NCBI GenBank assembly: GCA_947495425.1
Contig: CANLYR010000026.1
Coordinates: 1-56,432, forward strand
Length of the DNA: 56,432 nt
Direction of reading: 5' to 3'
Source of the DNA: an uncultured Aquimarina sp.
GTDB lineage: Bacteria; Bacteroidota; Bacteroidia; Flavobacteriales; Flavobacteriaceae
Shown here: positions 1-8,078 of the stretch, piece after piece
How the letters are laid out: the number at the start of each line of letters is the position of its first letter
Position numbering within the stretch: the stretch's first letter is position 1
Notes under the pieces: generated by a model
The model's input: only the letters and a program-made list of their open reading frames with translations
Told to the model about the DNA's origin: nothing
Database searches by the model: none
Program-made: the position numbers and the translations under genes

Positions 1-84
1 TTTAATGATGGGAGTTATGAGGTGATGCTACGTTTTGAACTGTTCAAGAAGTACAACAGGATGCTAACACCACGTTTCTTTTAA
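1..84 (+). CDS. PorP/SprF-like T9SS-associated membrane protein, C-terminal end only
   Basis: An open frame enters from the left edge and ends in TAA at 82-84; 27 residues are visible, closing with SYEVMLRFELFKKYNR and a final PRFF. A last beta-strand ending in aromatic residues is what outer-membrane beta-barrels show, and PorP/SprF family proteins commonly end this way. The next gene on the same strand is an OmpA/PD40/TPR protein, the usual neighbour of PorP/SprF genes in Flavobacteriaceae, where such pairs support gliding or surface adhesin export. The family call rests mainly on that neighbour, because most of the protein lies outside the window. Confidence 0.6.
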   Translation, partial: FNDGSYEVMLRFELFKKYNRMLTPRFF

Positions 85-192
85 TTTTAAAATCATTTTC
101 GAGAGTATGCCTTACATTGAAATTCAGTATTAACTTTCGTATTTACGGAAATCTTAATTTTAAGTTTATAGATAGATTACAAAGACACCATT

Positions 193-2157
193 ATGATTAT
201 AAGAAAATATGCTACCCTACTATTTCTAAGTATACTTGTATCTGGCACTATCTTTTCGCAAGATAAACAGCTCGCTAAGGCTGATGAAAACTTTAATCGT
301 TTTGCTTTTGTAGATGCTCGAAAAATATATCAAAAAGTAGCAGAGAGTGGGTATTCTTCTGCTGACTTATTTAAAAAATTAGGAGATTCATATTATTTTA
401 ATGCAGAACTTGATCAAGCTGTTACCTGGTATGAAAAATTGATAAATATGTATATGGAAGAAGTATCATCAGAATATATATTTAGATATTCGCAATGTCT
501 AAAAAATGTTAAGCGGTATGATGATGCAGATAAAATGATGGAAAAGTTTAATCAATTGTCTGCCGATGATCAGCGTGCTGAGTTTTTTATGAATACCCGT
601 GATTATCTTAATTTTATAGAATTACAGTCGGGTAAATTTAGATTGCTTAAACTTACCACAAACTCTAAATATTCAGATTATGCTCCAAGTTTTAACAATC
701 AAGGAAAATTAGTATTTGCATCCTCTAGAGGGGTAGGGACCATGAGCAAAACTGTACACGAATGGAATGAAATGCCTTTCTTAGATCTATTTTCGTCAGA
801 AATTATAAAAGGTAACGGAATATTAAAAACACCTACAAAAATAAAGGGTAAGATCAATACTAAATTTCATGAATCTTCGACTTCTTTTAGCAAAGATGGA
901 GCAACGGTTTACTTCACTAGAAATAATTACACAAAAAAACGATTAGGTAAAAATGCAGAAGGGAATATTCTATTAAAGATTTATAGAGCCAAATTAGTTG
1001 AAGATACATGGAAAGAAATAGAAGAATTACCATTTAATAGTGATGAATATTCTGTAGCTCACCCTACACTAAGTGCAGATGGTAAGAAATTATATTTTGC
1101 CAGTGATATGCCTGATAGTAGAGGTCTTTCTGATTTATATGTAATTGATATTAATGATGATGGTACTTTTGGGCAGCCAAAAAATCTAGGGGATCAGATT
1201 AATACTGAAGGGAGAGAGACTTTTCCTTACATTAGTGATTCAGGGCGTTTATACTTTGCTAGCGATGGTCATATTGGATTAGGAGGATTGGATATTTTTG
1301 TTGCAGTTCCTGAAGAAAACGGGTTTTCAATTCCTTATAATGTAGGAAAACCAGTAAATGGTTCTACAGACGATTTTACTTTTGTATTAAATGAGGATAC
1401 TAAGATTGGATATTTTGCAAGCAATAGGGCAGGAGGAAAAGGAAATGATGATATTTATAGTTTTAAGCAGACAGACGATCTCATCACTGAATGTAGACAA
1501 TATGTAACAGGAGTGATCACTGACGCTGCTTCAAAAAATAAATTGACAGCGGCAGAAGTGATTTTGATGGATGAGAATAATAACGAATTACATCGTACTA
1601 TAACCGATGCTAGCGGAATGTACAAATTTGATCTCGAATGTGATACTTCTTATCTTGTGAGAGCTACTAAAATTGAATATAAACCAACTGAGGTTATACT
1701 TACCGCCAACAATGTATTAGAGTACAAACATGATTTAGCATTAAAGCTAACCAAAGGTGGATTAGCAGGTATAGAAGTGAAACCAGGTGATGATCTGGCT
1801 AAATTATTAGGGTTGCAAACTATCTATTTTGATCTTAATGCGTCTTTTATACGCCCTGATGCAGAAGTAGAATTGCAAAAGATTATAGCTGCTTTGCAAC
1901 AATACCCAGAGTTAAAAATAGACGTAAGATCTCATACTGATAGCAGGGCAGGTGATGAATATAATATGAACCTGAGTGAACGACGAGCAAAAAGTACCAT
2001 GGAGTATATTACTGAGAAGGGTAAGATTGATATATCGCGTGTCACTGGAAAAGGATATGGCGAAACTGCTCTGGTAAATAAGTGCGCTAATGCAATAGAT
2101 TGTAGTAATGAAGAACACCAACTGAATCGACGAAGCGAATTTATCGTGATAAAGTAG
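193..2157 (+). CDS. OmpA family protein with TPR, PD40 propeller and carboxypeptidase-regulatory-like domains
   Basis: A 654-residue envelope protein. Residues 1-22 form a signal peptide. A TPR-like helical segment follows (about 25-130), then WD40-like PD40 beta-propeller repeats (about 150-440, with repeated LYFASD and GYFASN strands), a CarboxypepD regulatory-like fold (about 485-555, VTGVITDAASKNKLTAAEV) and a C-terminal OmpA peptidoglycan-binding domain (about 545-654, with TIYFDLNASFIRPDA and the NLSERRAKS helix). This order is standard for the partner of PorP/SprF proteins in T9SS/gliding loci, so it probably tethers an outer-membrane complex to the cell wall. It lies 108 bp after the PorP/SprF-like gene. 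A near-half copy of the TTACGGA palindrome lies at 143-153. The family is certain, the exact cargo unknown. Confidence 0.9.
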   Translation: MIIRKYATLLFLSILVSGTIFSQDKQLAKADENFNRFAFVDARKIYQKVAESGYSSADLFKKLGDSYYFNAELDQAVTWYEKLINMYMEEVSSEYIFRYSQCLKNVKRYDDADKMMEKFNQLSADDQRAEFFMNTRDYLNFIELQSGKFRLLKLTTNSKYSDYAPSFNNQGKLVFASSRGVGTMSKTVHEWNEMPFLDLFSSEIIKGNGILKTPTKIKGKINTKFHESSTSFSKDGATVYFTRNNYTKKRLGKNAEGNILLKIYRAKLVEDTWKEIEELPFNSDEYSVAHPTLSADGKKLYFASDMPDSRGLSDLYVIDINDDGTFGQPKNLGDQINTEGRETFPYISDSGRLYFASDGHIGLGGLDIFVAVPEENGFSIPYNVGKPVNGSTDDFTFVLNEDTKIGYFASNRAGGKGNDDIYSFKQTDDLITECRQYVTGVITDAASKNKLTAAEVILMDENNNELHRTITDASGMYKFDLECDTSYLVRATKIEYKPTEVILTANNVLEYKHDLALKLTKGGLAGIEVKPGDDLAKLLGLQTIYFDLNASFIRPDAEVELQKIIAALQQYPELKIDVRSHTDSRAGDEYNMNLSERRAKSTMEYITEKGKIDISRVTGKGYGETALVNKCANAIDCSNEEHQLNRRSEFIVIK

Positions 2158-2478
2158 GATAACAGTATGATTTACAATTTATAACAATTTTTTAAAATTA
2201 TGGTTTTAACGTAATTTTTATGTGGTATTTAATTTAATAATTTAACAAATTGTAGCTATATTTAGTATAAAATTTTATAGCTGTTTTACTGAAGTAATTC
2301 TTGAATATTAAATTACTTATTTTCTTTGTTATTATAGACTTAATGTTAAGTAAGTATAATAGTCATGCTAAGTAAAATTTCGTTTATATATAAAGTGTAG
2401 CGAATGTGCATTATAAAATTAATATAGATTTAATAAAGTCATTACTATAATTAAATGGCTTATTAAAAAATTAAATAA

Positions 2479-2519
2479 CCCTGCAATTGTAAAACTTTGG
2501 CGAGCCAACAAAAGCAGGG
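2479..2519 (+). ncRNA. Possible structured RNA element (nested hairpin), unidentified
   Basis: Outer arms CCCTGC (2479-2484) and GCAGGG (2514-2519) enclose a second perfect hairpin, TTGGC (2497-2501) and GCCAA (2504-2508). The GC-rich arms stand out in a very AT-rich stretch. No known riboswitch or sRNA family is recognised; strand is arbitrary because the inverted repeat reads alike on both, with + chosen from the downstream terminators. Confidence 0.3.
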
Positions 2520-2697
2520 CTTAGATAACAATTAATAATTAAATTAATCATTATGACAGGATTTTTATTTCTTTGCTTTAGAAATCATTTCTTGTATTAT
2601 CTCAATAAATGCAAAAAGTATCTTTCTACACAAGAGATTCTATCCCTAGATTCACACCTTTTTCGCAGATCGAAATATAAGAATTTAAAATTATTTT

Positions 2698-2713
2698 TTA
2701 CGGAATTCCGTAA
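2698..2713. promoter_or_regulatory. Perfect palindrome TTACGGA-AT-TCCGTAA, candidate regulator site
   Basis: A 16-bp perfect palindrome followed by GG. The same site with a central AA occurs at 47928-47943 before the lipoprotein/sensor kinase locus. A two-fold symmetric 7-bp half site fits a dimeric LuxR/FixJ-type or similar regulator, but the protein that binds is unknown. Confidence 0.45.
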
Positions 2714-2955
2714 GGTTTTTAGCATTTTATTAACATTTAGTGTTAGCGTTTCGCCAAAGCTTTTTTATCGCGACTATGCCTTATCTCGTTTTAATGAATT
2801 GATTTACAGTATTTTTTTAGTAAGGGTCATCCAGATATTGTACCAAAAGATATCAAACCATATGATTACGATTTTTAACTATGAAAAGAAAAAATTAAAA
2901 CTACTACAATTTGTGTAGGTGTTTTTAAAGAAGCATTTTGACGATGTGTTTACTT

Positions 2956-2996
2956 AAACCTCCTGTTGTTAGGGGTAATTTCGGGAGGTTTTTTTT
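2956..2996 (+). terminator. Rho-independent terminator
   Basis: The stem AAACCTCC (2956-2963) pairs with GGAGGTTT (2984-2991) and runs into an uninterrupted T tract to 2996. It ends whatever short transcript starts in the 2.4-2.9 kb region, since the OmpA gene ends almost 800 bp upstream. Confidence 0.75.
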
Positions 2997-3101
2997 AGTA
3001 GATGTATTGTTGAAAGAAAACAAGTAGTACTTTTAATCTTCAGATATAGTACTACTGATTCAAAAATGTTGTATCAGATCATATAACATTAAAATAGTTT
3101 C

Positions 3102-3137
3102 AAAAACTGCTTGATTTTATTAATTAGGCAGTTTTTT
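3102..3137 (+). terminator. Terminator-like hairpin
   Basis: AAAAACTGC (3102-3110) pairs with GCAGTTTTT (3128-3136) around an AT-rich loop and ends in TTTTTTATT. It lies about 40 bp upstream of trmH and may end a short transcript or insulate trmH. Confidence 0.5.
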
Positions 3138-3164
3138 ATTACACAGATATCATTGATGTTTTTA

Positions 3165-3172
3165 TATTTTTG
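3165..3172 (+). promoter_or_regulatory. Bacteroidota -7 box of trmH
   Basis: TATTTTTG fits TAnnTTTG. It ends only 5 nt before the trmH ATG, so the transcript would have almost no leader. No well-placed -33 TTG is seen. Confidence 0.45.
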
Positions 3173-3177
3173 CAGTT

Positions 3178-3834
3178 ATGGTAGATATAAAGCTTGTAGA
3201 ATATTTAGAGTCATTTCTAACACCAAGGCGATTAGGGTTATATGAAAAGATTTTAAATAAAAGAACAAATCATTTTACTGTTGCTATCGAAGATGTATAT
3301 CAATTGCATAATACCAGTGCGGTTATACGAAGCTGTGATGTATTTGGGGTTCAAAATGTGCACGTTATAGAAGAAGTAAATATAAAACGTATTGATCGTG
3401 AAATTGCTATGGGAGCACAGAAATGGGTCGATGTAAATCGATATCCAACTACAAAAGATTGTTTGACAACATTAAAAAGCAAAGGATATCAAATCGTAGC
3501 AACCACACCCCATGATAATTCTATGGTCTTACAAGAGTTTGATGTAATGAAACCTTCTGCTTTTTTCTTCGGTAGAGAACAACAAGGGTTGAGTGATACC
3601 GTATTAGAGTCTGCAGATTGTATACTACATATTCCTATGGTAGGTTTTACAGAAAGCCTTAATATATCAGTTTCTGCGGCTATAATATTACAACATGTTA
3701 CTTCGCAATTAAGAAAAACTAATATTCAGTGGGAATTGTCAGAAGTTGAGAAATTATATAAGAGAATGGAATGGGCAAAGAAAGCGATTAAGAGTCATGA
3801 GCAAATTATTGCACGGTATCATGAAAATGATTAG
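3178..3834 (+). CDS. trmH: tRNA (guanosine-2'-O-)-methyltransferase, SpoU/TrmH family
   Basis: A 218-residue SPOUT-superfamily methyltransferase. TrmH methylates the 2'-hydroxyl of G18 in the tRNA D-loop using S-adenosylmethionine. The diagnostic motifs are visible: motif 1 around residue 45 (NTSAVIRSCDVFGVQ), motif 2 near 133 (FFFGREQQGLSD) and motif 3 near 160 (IPMVGFTESLNISVSAAIIL), which form the knotted cofactor site. Length fits bacterial TrmH. The ATG lies directly behind a TAnnTTTG box. It stands alone between a hairpin-rich stretch and a convergent gene. The SpoU family is certain; Gm18 specificity is inferred from overall resemblance to TrmH rather than RlmB. Confidence 0.9.
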   Translation: MVDIKLVEYLESFLTPRRLGLYEKILNKRTNHFTVAIEDVYQLHNTSAVIRSCDVFGVQNVHVIEEVNIKRIDREIAMGAQKWVDVNRYPTTKDCLTTLKSKGYQIVATTPHDNSMVLQEFDVMKPSAFFFGREQQGLSDTVLESADCILHIPMVGFTESLNISVSAAIILQHVTSQLRKTNIQWELSEVEKLYKRMEWAKKAIKSHEQIIARYHEND

Positions 3835-3924
3835 CGTATTATTAATTTTTATTGATAACGATAAATTAAAAATTTAGGTTTTTTGGTATAGTGGTAGGGT
3901 TGGGTTGTAAATCTAATAGTACAA

Positions 3925-4701
3925 TTATTTCCTGTCTAAAACTTTATATTCTTCATAACATTCACTTATAGCATCTAATATTTGAAGATCATTTGCAAAC
4001 CTGATAAAGTCTACAGAATAATTACAATTTCTGAGAATTTCATCGATATCCAAACGATCAATTTGTAGTAGTGCCATCAAAGTAGCTCTATCAAATTTTG
4101 TTTCAAGAAGGTTTCTGATTTCATCATCTTTCTTCATTTTACGCAATTTCTTCAACTCTTTTGATCGTTTACTGAATATATTATACAAAAAGTCGGCAGG
4201 ATTAAAAATAGCTCCAAGAACTTTATTGACAGCTCCGGGTTGTCTACTTCCTCCTTCATAGCCAGAGTTTAGTCCTGCAATACTGTATCGGTAATTATTA
4301 TATATAGGAATTCTTTTAACATCAATTTCTACATACCCAGTTAATTGTACGTCGGCAACTACAACTTCTTCAAGGGCAATTCCCAGTTCGGTCATTTTAA
4401 TTTTTACATCTCCAAATTTTACCCAATCATTAGTGACTCTTATACGTAGCGGTTTGTATCCGATATAACTAAAATATAGTGTATCATTAACTTTTGCCTG
4501 AATAGAAAAACCACCGTCATTATCAGTGATGGTACCAATCACCTGGCTAAGATTGACGATATGAACGTTTTCGAGTGTTCTTTCTGTGGCCGCATTTAAT
4601 ACGTTTCCTGATATCGAACCAGAAGTTGTATCTGGGGTATCCTCTTGGGCATAAGTTGTTATGCCGGTAATGAATAGTATGTAAAGTAAAATTCTCTTCA
4701 T
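3925..4701 (-). CDS. Carboxypeptidase-regulatory-like domain protein, secreted
   Basis: A 258-residue protein with an N-terminal signal peptide (about 1-18, ending TYAQ). Residues 28-110 form a CarboxypepD_reg-like / TonB-receptor-plug-type beta-sandwich (GSISGNVLNAATERTLENVH, then TDNDGGFSI and FSYIGYKPL), a fold Bacteroidota place at the N terminus of outer-membrane and surface proteins. The C-terminal half is helical and charged (SKRSKELKKLRKMKKDDE) with no recognised domain. Stand-alone proteins of this layout are common in Flavobacteriaceae but have no established role. It is convergent with trmH and tandem with the helicase gene upstream, 96 bp away. Confidence 0.8.
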   Translation of the reverse strand: MKRILLYILFITGITTYAQEDTPDTTSGSISGNVLNAATERTLENVHIVNLSQVIGTITDNDGGFSIQAKVNDTLYFSYIGYKPLRIRVTNDWVKFGDVKIKMTELGIALEEVVVADVQLTGYVEIDVKRIPIYNNYRYSIAGLNSGYEGGSRQPGAVNKVLGAIFNPADFLYNIFSKRSKELKKLRKMKKDDEIRNLLETKFDRATLMALLQIDRLDIDEILRNCNYSVDFIRFANDLQILDAISECYEEYKVLDRK

Positions 4702-4797
4702 GTACTAAAATATGACGTTCAATTTTAAATAAGATAACATAAAAATCGAGCCAGAAATCACATTACTTTGTTAAACTATGATCACGAGGTAGTTAGT

Positions 4798-6555
4798 TTA
4801 TCTGCGATTACTACGTTTTCTTCGATCTCTGCTACGATTTCCACTATCCCTATCTTCTTTTTTATCAAAACGACCTCTGCCTTTTGGCTTAAAACCTTCG
4901 CTTCTGCGTTTACCTTTATAACCACCACCGTCGCGACGACGTTTTCCTCCTCTGCGGCCAGAATCTTTAGAAATCTCTACATTAACTTTTCTTCCTTCCA
5001 TTTTGAAATCTTCAAAAATAGAAAGGACTTTTTCTTGATGTTCTGATGCGGTATTAAAGAAAGAAAAACTTTCTTTAACGTCAACCCGGCTTAGAGCGTC
5101 TCTACCCAAATCTAATACTTCTTTCAAAAAGTCTTTTAGGGTCATCCAATCATATCCGTCTTTTTCTCCTACATTGATAAAATAACGGGTTGTGCCGTCA
5201 CTATTGCGAGAATCACCATCTCTATCACGACTGGAAACGCTTAAATCCCTGGATTTTTTGTAATAGTTATAAAAACGTGAGAATTCTACAGAAAAAAACT
5301 TTTTAATTAGCTCTTCTTTAGTAAATTCTTCTAATACTTCATTTATCGAGGGAAGATATTTATCAATTTCGTGATTTATCTCTGCTTTCTTTATATCACT
5401 AGCTAGATGGAACAATTGTATTTGACAAATTTCTTCACCACTAGGTATTTCTTTTTCTTCGAATTTCTTTTTTATGATTCGCTCAACAGATTTAATTTTT
5501 CTAATTTCACTTTTAGAAACAATTACCATAGACACACCGCTTTTTCCGGCACGTCCTGTTCTTCCACTCCTATGCGTGTAGGTTTCAATTTCGTCTGGTA
5601 ATTGGTAATTAATCACATGGGTGATATCATTTACATCGATACCACGAGCAGCGACATCGGTAGCAACGAGCATTTGTATTTGGCGATTTCTAAAACTTTT
5701 CATCACCAGATCACGTTGATTTTGACTTAAATCTCCATGTAAAGCTGCAGCGTTATACCCATCACCGATAAGGTTTTCTGCCACTTTTTGAGTGTCTCGC
5801 TTTGTACGACAAAATATTACAGAAAAAATATCGGGATTTGCATCTGATAATCTTTTTAGCGCTGCATATCGATCCCGAGAGTTTACTACATAATACTCGT
5901 GTGAGACATTTTCTGATCCGGTATTTTTATGTCCTACAGTAATTTCTACAGGCTCATGCATAAAACGTTTGGCAATAGTCGAAACTTCTCTTGGCATTGT
6001 TGCAGAAAACAACCAGGTATTTTTATCTTTTGGGGTGTGAGATAAAATAGCATTTATGTCCTCATAGAATCCCATATTTAGCATTTCATCGGCTTCATCA
6101 AGTATACAGTAACCAATATTGCTGATATCAACCATTTTACGATTTATCATATCTTGCATACGTCCTGGGGTAGCAACAATAATCTGGGCACCACGCTTAA
6201 TTTCCTTGGATTGATCCATAATACTGGCACCACCATAAATAGCTACAGTACGTAAATCAGGAATGAACTTAGAATAATTTTTGAGTTCGTTGGTAATTTG
6301 TAAACATAGTTCACGAGTAGGAGATAAAATTAATCCTTGTGTGATTCTACTTTTGCTATCTATTTTTTCGATTAACGGAAAACCAAAAGCAGCTGTTTTT
6401 CCTGTTCCGGTTTGTGCTAGAGCAACAATATCTGTGTCTTCTTCAAGTAAAATTGGAATTGCCTTTTCTTGTACCTCACTAGGAGTTTCAAACCCCATAT
6501 CATTTACTGCCTTAATAATGGCTTCACCCAGGCCTAATTCTTCAAATTTGTTCAT
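4798..6555 (-). CDS. deaD: DEAD-box ATP-dependent RNA helicase, DeaD/CsdA type
   Basis: An RNA helicase of 585 residues from the ATG at 6555; an in-frame TTG seven codons upstream is less likely because the -7 box is only about 20 bp away. Motifs in order: AQTGTGKT (Walker A), PTRELCLQ, ILDEADEML (DEAD), FSATMP, ARGIDV and HRSGRTGR. A DbpA-type RNA-binding domain follows (about 465-540), and the tail (last ~45 residues) is extremely Arg/Lys/Gly-rich, as in cold-shock helicases that act on ribosome assembly or mRNA structure. A promoter with -7 CAAAGGTA (read TACCTTTG on the minus strand) lies upstream. Exact substrate is not deducible. Confidence 0.93.
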   Translation of the reverse strand: MNKFEELGLGEAIIKAVNDMGFETPSEVQEKAIPILLEEDTDIVALAQTGTGKTAAFGFPLIEKIDSKSRITQGLILSPTRELCLQITNELKNYSKFIPDLRTVAIYGGASIMDQSKEIKRGAQIIVATPGRMQDMINRKMVDISNIGYCILDEADEMLNMGFYEDINAILSHTPKDKNTWLFSATMPREVSTIAKRFMHEPVEITVGHKNTGSENVSHEYYVVNSRDRYAALKRLSDANPDIFSVIFCRTKRDTQKVAENLIGDGYNAAALHGDLSQNQRDLVMKSFRNRQIQMLVATDVAARGIDVNDITHVINYQLPDEIETYTHRSGRTGRAGKSGVSMVIVSKSEIRKIKSVERIIKKKFEEKEIPSGEEICQIQLFHLASDIKKAEINHEIDKYLPSINEVLEEFTKEELIKKFFSVEFSRFYNYYKKSRDLSVSSRDRDGDSRNSDGTTRYFINVGEKDGYDWMTLKDFLKEVLDLGRDALSRVDVKESFSFFNTASEHQEKVLSIFEDFKMEGRKVNVEISKDSGRRGGKRRRDGGGYKGKRRSEGFKPKGRGRFDKKEDRDSGNRSRDRRKRSNRR

Positions 6556-6573
6556 ATAAATAAAAATAAGCCG

Positions 6574-6606
6574 CAAAGGTACGGTTTATTATCCGTCTAT
6601 ATACAA
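6574..6606 (-). promoter_or_regulatory. Promoter of the DEAD-box helicase gene
   Basis: On the minus strand, TTG (6604-6606) is followed after 22 nt by TACCTTTG (6574-6581), matching the Bacteroidota -33/-7 pattern, about 20 nt before the ATG. Confidence 0.6.
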
Positions 6607-6711
6607 TAACGATATACTTATTATGGTGTTGCAATTATAAAGCTATAGGCTGAAAATCAGGGATCAGGAACTTGATGCTATAGTTGCTATGTCTTATTTG
6701 TAATCGCTGCT

Positions 6712-7761
6712 TTATTTAATAACTTCGATTTCAAAAAGCTTATCCCAGTTTTTGCCAGTAACAAAAAGTTGTTTGGTGTCTTTTTTAAATGCAATACCAT
6801 TCAAAACGTCTAGATCCTGATGCTGACTAACTCTTTCTCGTAACCCAGAAAGATCAATAACTGCCTCTAAGGCGCCATTTTTTGGGTTGATTACAGCTAT
6901 TCCGTCTTTTTGCCAGGTATTGGCATAGATTTTTCCTTCAATCCATTCGAGTTCATTAAATTTTGATTTCACACCCTTATTGGTGACTACCTGAATGTAT
7001 TGTAGCTCTGCTAGTGTGTTGGAATCCAGCATCCAAATTTTTTCGGTACCATCACTTTTATAAATGTGATTTCCGTCATTGCATAGTCCCCATCCTTCTT
7101 TACTTTTATTGTATGCAAAACTCTCTATTTTGTTTAATGTTTTTGTGTCGTAAACGAACCCTTCTTTGGATAGCCAGGTGAGTTGAAATATTTTGTCATT
7201 GAGAATAGTGATTCCTTCTGCAAAATAGGCATTATCAATTTCTTTTTTTAAGAACACTTCGCCAGTTTTATAATTCGTTTTTCTAAGGGAAGACATCCCT
7301 TTTTTTCCTGTGCTTTCATATAGAGTGTCTCCGGCAAACTCTAACCCCTGAGTAAATGCTTTTTGATCATGAGGATATTCGGCAATAATTTTATATGAAT
7401 ATAATTTTGGGGATTGATTGTTGAGTAATGTTATTTTTTTTGTGATTGTATCTACATTTCCATCATAAAATACCTGCGCTTTTAGGATGTGTTTTCCTAG
7501 AGATTCATCATCTATCTTTTCTTGTAGGCTGAAATTTGCTTCTGAAACTATTTGCCTATCTCCCAGTAGGTAGGTTACCGAGTCGATTTTGATATTTTGA
7601 TCATTTTTTATATTCGCTTTTACTGTTTCACCAAGCTTAAATATCTTTTGATTATTCTCTGTTAGTATTGAGAAATATTTTTTTTTATTTTTCTGATTGC
7701 TTCCACAAGCAAAAATGAATATGCTTAATATAATGATGGCGAAGGAGTTATAGATCTTCAT
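6712..7761 (-). CDS. Glutaminyl-peptide cyclotransferase (plant/bacterial type), lipoprotein
   Basis: A 349-residue protein with a lipoprotein signal (IFIFACG, lipid-anchored Cys19). After an Ig-like N-terminal part (about 25-110), residues 115-349 form the five-bladed propeller of the glutamine cyclotransferase family, with PHDQKAFTQGLEF, ESTGKKGMSSLR, FAEGITIL and ELEWIEGKIYANTWQ. The enzyme turns N-terminal glutamine of peptides into pyroglutamate, which in the periplasm protects exported proteins whose signal peptide is cut before Gln. This is relevant in Bacteroidota, where many secreted proteins mature to an N-terminal Gln. It is tandem with the helicase gene but 156 bp upstream, so probably its own unit. 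Confidence 0.88.
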   Translation of the reverse strand: MKIYNSFAIIILSIFIFACGSNQKNKKKYFSILTENNQKIFKLGETVKANIKNDQNIKIDSVTYLLGDRQIVSEANFSLQEKIDDESLGKHILKAQVFYDGNVDTITKKITLLNNQSPKLYSYKIIAEYPHDQKAFTQGLEFAGDTLYESTGKKGMSSLRKTNYKTGEVFLKKEIDNAYFAEGITILNDKIFQLTWLSKEGFVYDTKTLNKIESFAYNKSKEGWGLCNDGNHIYKSDGTEKIWMLDSNTLAELQYIQVVTNKGVKSKFNELEWIEGKIYANTWQKDGIAVINPKNGALEAVIDLSGLRERVSQHQDLDVLNGIAFKKDTKQLFVTGKNWDKLFEIEVIK

Positions 7762-7815
7762 TTTTGTAATTTAATTTAGAGCAAGATATTTATTTTAATT
7801 GGGTTTAAAAAATCG

Positions 7816-7845
7816 TTGTTTTATATACTAAAGATTGTATCTTTG
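7816..7845 (+). promoter_or_regulatory. Promoter of the SRP RNA gene
   Basis: TTG (7816-7818), a 19-nt spacer, then TATCTTTG (7838-7845): an almost ideal Bacteroidota promoter placed 5 nt before the RNA 5' end. Confidence 0.75.
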
Positions 7846-7849
7846 CGTC

Positions 7850-7950
7850 GGCAAGTCCTACACAACTAGCTCCTGTTGAATCCTCCAGGGCGGGAACGCA
7901 GCAAAGGTAGACGGTTGTAGCAGTGTGATGTAGGTAGCTTGCCTTTTTTT
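7850..7950 (+). ncRNA. ffs: Signal recognition particle RNA (4.5S type)
   Basis: A short bacterial SRP RNA. The terminal stem GGCAAG (7850-7855) pairs with CTTGCC (7938-7943), followed by a T run that ends transcription. The conserved Ffh-binding domain is visible in the apical part (CTCCAGGGCGGGAACGCAGC, then AAAGGTAGA), including the GGAA-like tetraloop and asymmetric loop. It forms the RNA core of the SRP with Ffh and targets nascent membrane proteins. It occupies the 317-bp gap between the divergent cyclotransferase and SDR genes and has its own promoter. Confidence 0.93.
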
Positions 7951-8065
7951 GTGCCTTATTGTGATTAGAATCTCGGTGTTTTTGAGATATTTATACACTC
8001 AATCCTCGAGAAACTTACTTCGATTAAAATTTCGTTTCCTTTTCATAATTCGAAAATCATAATTG

Positions 8066-8073
8066 TATATTTG
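8066..8073 (+). promoter_or_regulatory. -7 box of the SDR gene
   Basis: TATATTTG fits TAnnTTTG and ends 5 nt before the ATG at 8079, predicting a leaderless or near-leaderless mRNA. No convincing -33 TTG is seen. Confidence 0.45.
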
Positions 8074-8078
8074 CCATC

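Larger units (their letters stand above)
2158..3177. other. Gene-poor 1 kb stretch with several RNA-like hairpins and two terminators
   Basis: No convincing protein gene is seen. The stretch is very AT-rich and contains: a nested inverted repeat at 2479-2519, a perfect 16-bp palindrome at 2698-2713, a possible tiny ORF just before a terminator at 2956-2996, a 9-bp inverted repeat (AGTAGTACT at 3023-3031 with AGTACTACT at 3048-3056), and a second terminator-like hairpin at 3102-3137. Two terminators with no long ORF in front of them suggest short transcripts (small RNA or micropeptide). The open frame at 2553-2918 has biased, Phe/Leu/Lys-rich composition and no recognisable domain, so I do not call it a gene. 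Confidence 0.6.

Noticed and set aside
1912..2121. Minus-strand frame inside the OmpA gene
   Set aside because: A shadow of the OmpA domain coding sequence; no independent signal.
2553..2918. 121-residue open frame on the plus strand
   Set aside because: Biased Phe/Leu/Lys composition, no family resemblance, and it overlaps a perfect regulatory palindrome; better explained as AT-rich chance frame.
3835..3924. Possible tRNA-like segment between trmH and the next gene
   Set aside because: No acceptor stem, T-loop GTTCRA pattern or cloverleaf pairing could be found.
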